Part shown: positions 62,789 through 64,000 of the stretch, piece after piece
Layout of the letters: each line of letters begins with the position of its first letter
How positions within the stretch are numbered: the stretch's first letter is position 1
From: Bacteroidales bacterium
Lineage (GTDB): Bacteria > Bacteroidota > Bacteroidia > Bacteroidales > F082
NCBI GenBank assembly: GCA_028704385.1
Contig: JAQVLA010000011.1
Coordinates: 1-64,000 of the forward strand
DNA length: 64,000 nucleotides
Direction of reading: 5' to 3'
The notes under the pieces: model-generated
Told to the model about the DNA's origin: nothing
The model's database searches: none
Seen by the model: the letters and a program-made list of their open reading frames with translations, nothing else
Translations under genes and position numbers: made by a program

Positions 62789-64000
62789 ATGCTTCAAAGC
62801 TTTAATCCCTTTACCGGAAATTTGATTGAATCATATCCGGAACATTCAGATCGAGAAGTTGAGATTATTATTGAAAATCAGAGCTCCCGATTCAAAAACT
62901 GGAAAAAAACTGACCTTAACGATCGAAGCAAAATAATTGCTCAACTTGGAAAAATTTTACAGAAAGAGCAAAACAATCTTGCCAGACTCATCACATCAGA
63001 AATGGGCAAGCCCATCACAGAATCACTGGCTGAAGTAGCTAAATGTGCCTGGCTTTGTGAGTTTTACGCTGAAAATGGCGCAGCAATGCTTCAGAACAAT
63101 ACCATTAAAACTGAGGCATATTCCAGTTATATCAGTTTTGAGCCAATAGGGATAATCTTTGCAATAATGCCATGGAATTTTCCTTTGTGGCAAGCACTTC
63201 GCTTTGCTGTTCCAACAATTTTAGCCGGAAACGTTGTTTTACTCAAACACGCACCCAATGTGAGTGGTACCTCTTTGAAATTAGAATCAATATTTCAGGA
63301 GGCAGGATTCCCGGAAAACGTTTTCAGAAGTATTTTAATACAGGCCGATCGATCGGAATATATAATCAAGCATAAGTCCATTCGGGGTGTTACAATAACT
63401 GGTAGCGCAAAAGCTGGTAGTTCAGTGGCCTCACTTTCAGGAAAATATCTAAAAAAATGCGTGCTCGAACTGGGTGGTTCTGATCCATTTATTGTTTTTG
63501 AAGATGCAGACTTTCCAGGCTGTTGTCAGGCAGCAGTTGATTCACGCATGATGAATAGCGGACAGGTATGCATTGCCGCAAAACGATTTATTGTACATGA
63601 ATCTATTTTTCAGGAATTCGTTGAAGCTCAAAAAAATGCACTTACAAGTTTAAATCTGGGTGATCCCATGCAAACCAAAACACAGATCGGGCCAATGGCT
63701 CGTCCTGATTTGGCTTCACAGCTTCAAAAACAAATTGATGATTCTATTGCTTTAGGAGCAAAGCTCATTTGCGGAGGCAAAGCTTCGAAAAGTCATCCTT
63801 CGATATTTGAACCAACGCTTCTTGTTGATATTCAGAAAGATATGCCTGTTTACAAAGAAGAAACTTTTGGCCCTTTAGCTATTGTAATCCCTTTTAAAAC
63901 AGAAGAAGAAGCCATCCTAATTGCCAACGATACCGACTTTGGATTAGGTGCAAGTATCTGGACGCAAGATTTAAATAAGGCAAAACGAGTGATAAAAGCC
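62789..64000 (+). CDS. NAD(P)-dependent aldehyde dehydrogenase, succinate-semialdehyde type (3' end beyond window)
   Basis: 404 residues are present and the frame is open at the right edge. Oxidises an aldehyde to an acid. Visible: ITSEMGKPITESLAEV, MPWNFPLWQ (the PWNFP loop), TGSAKAG (cofactor loop), LELGGSDPFIVFEDAD with the catalytic-base Glu, and the nucleophile Cys261 in MNSGQVCIAAKRFI. KEETFGPLAIVIPF follows. The GSDPF and RFI forms match the short succinate-semialdehyde dehydrogenases (Sad/GabD type) of about 455 residues, so about 50 are missing. Diverges from the M1 peptidase gene over 153 bases with no clear promoter box. Confidence 0.9.
   Translation, partial: MLQSFNPFTGNLIESYPEHSDREVEIIIENQSSRFKNWKKTDLNDRSKIIAQLGKILQKEQNNLARLITSEMGKPITESLAEVAKCAWLCEFYAENGAAMLQNNTIKTEAYSSYISFEPIGIIFAIMPWNFPLWQALRFAVPTILAGNVVLLKHAPNVSGTSLKLESIFQEAGFPENVFRSILIQADRSEYIIKHKSIRGVTITGSAKAGSSVASLSGKYLKKCVLELGGSDPFIVFEDADFPGCCQAAVDSRMMNSGQVCIAAKRFIVHESIFQEFVEAQKNALTSLNLGDPMQTKTQIGPMARPDLASQLQKQIDDSIALGAKLICGGKASKSHPSIFEPTLLVDIQKDMPVYKEETFGPLAIVIPFKTEEEAILIANDTDFGLGASIWTQDLNKAKRVIKA

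Noticed and set aside
1-64000. tRNA/rRNA genes, CRISPR arrays, transposases, integrases
   Set aside because: None recognised on either strand; all long intervals are accounted for by the listed genes.

Overview
The window is AT-rich chromosomal DNA from a member of the Bacteroidota, probably an anaerobe or facultative anaerobe near the Bacteroidales/Marinilabiliales. Four things point there. Promoter boxes follow the Bacteroidota form TTTG-N18-TAnnTTTG rather than E. coli-type -35/-10 boxes. A GldI-type FKBP lipoprotein and two secreted proteins with type IX secretion (T9SS) C-terminal domains are present. Rex and HypF suggest redox-controlled fermentative or hydrogen metabolism. The gene neighbourhoods (orf-mutL, nrnA-gldI-ndk) are of a kind I know from this phylum. 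I see no tRNA, rRNA, CRISPR array, insertion sequence or phage gene.

Layout. 1-3.9 kb: 5' part of gyrA (minus) diverging from clpC. 4-8.5 kb: hypF, a histidine-rich nickel transporter, a small outer-membrane barrel protein and the redox repressor rex, all on plus. 8.5-16.3 kb: a short-chain dehydrogenase (minus), a class III aminotransferase, a tightly packed run aat-guaD-sirtuin-serine hydrolase, a divergent MFS-like permease and a secreted glutathione peroxidase. 16.4-21.4 kb (minus): a GroES-like co-chaperonin followed without gaps by a complete FecBCD/BtuFCD-type ABC importer, then a lipoprotein amidohydrolase. 21.4-27.5 kb: a small membrane protein, mutL, two tandem rhomboid proteases and uvrB.

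27.7-50.8 kb is the most distinctive part: about 20 genes on one strand with gaps of at most about 60 bases, forming a Wzx/Wzy-type exopolysaccharide locus wired to two-component signalling. It opens with a stand-alone receiver and a priming sugar transferase fused to a degenerate receiver. A half-size TolC-like outer-membrane protein follows, then a Wzz/Wzc-type copolymerase carrying a LysM domain, a flippase and a polymerase. Five GT2 enzymes (four of them a duplicated two-gene module), two GT-B enzymes, an acetyltransferase, two methyltransferases and a T9SS-exported beta-helix protein come next. A hybrid histidine kinase and a second stand-alone receiver end the run at a strong terminator. 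No Wza-type export lipoprotein is seen. My inference is that phosphorelay signals control initiation or export of the polymer.

50.8-55.7 kb: three FKBP-type prolyl isomerase lipoproteins (one GldI-like), the DHH phosphoesterase nrnA, the divergent ndk and an XRE regulator convergent with it. The 570-base gap after the regulator gene carries two palindromes that look like operators. 56.3-58.8 kb: a TPR sensor kinase and its NarL-type regulator. 59-62.6 kb (minus): an M1-family metallopeptidase and a T9SS-exported subtilase. 62.8 kb to the end: an aldehyde dehydrogenase that runs off the window.

All assignments come from reading motifs and gene order by eye; no database search was run.
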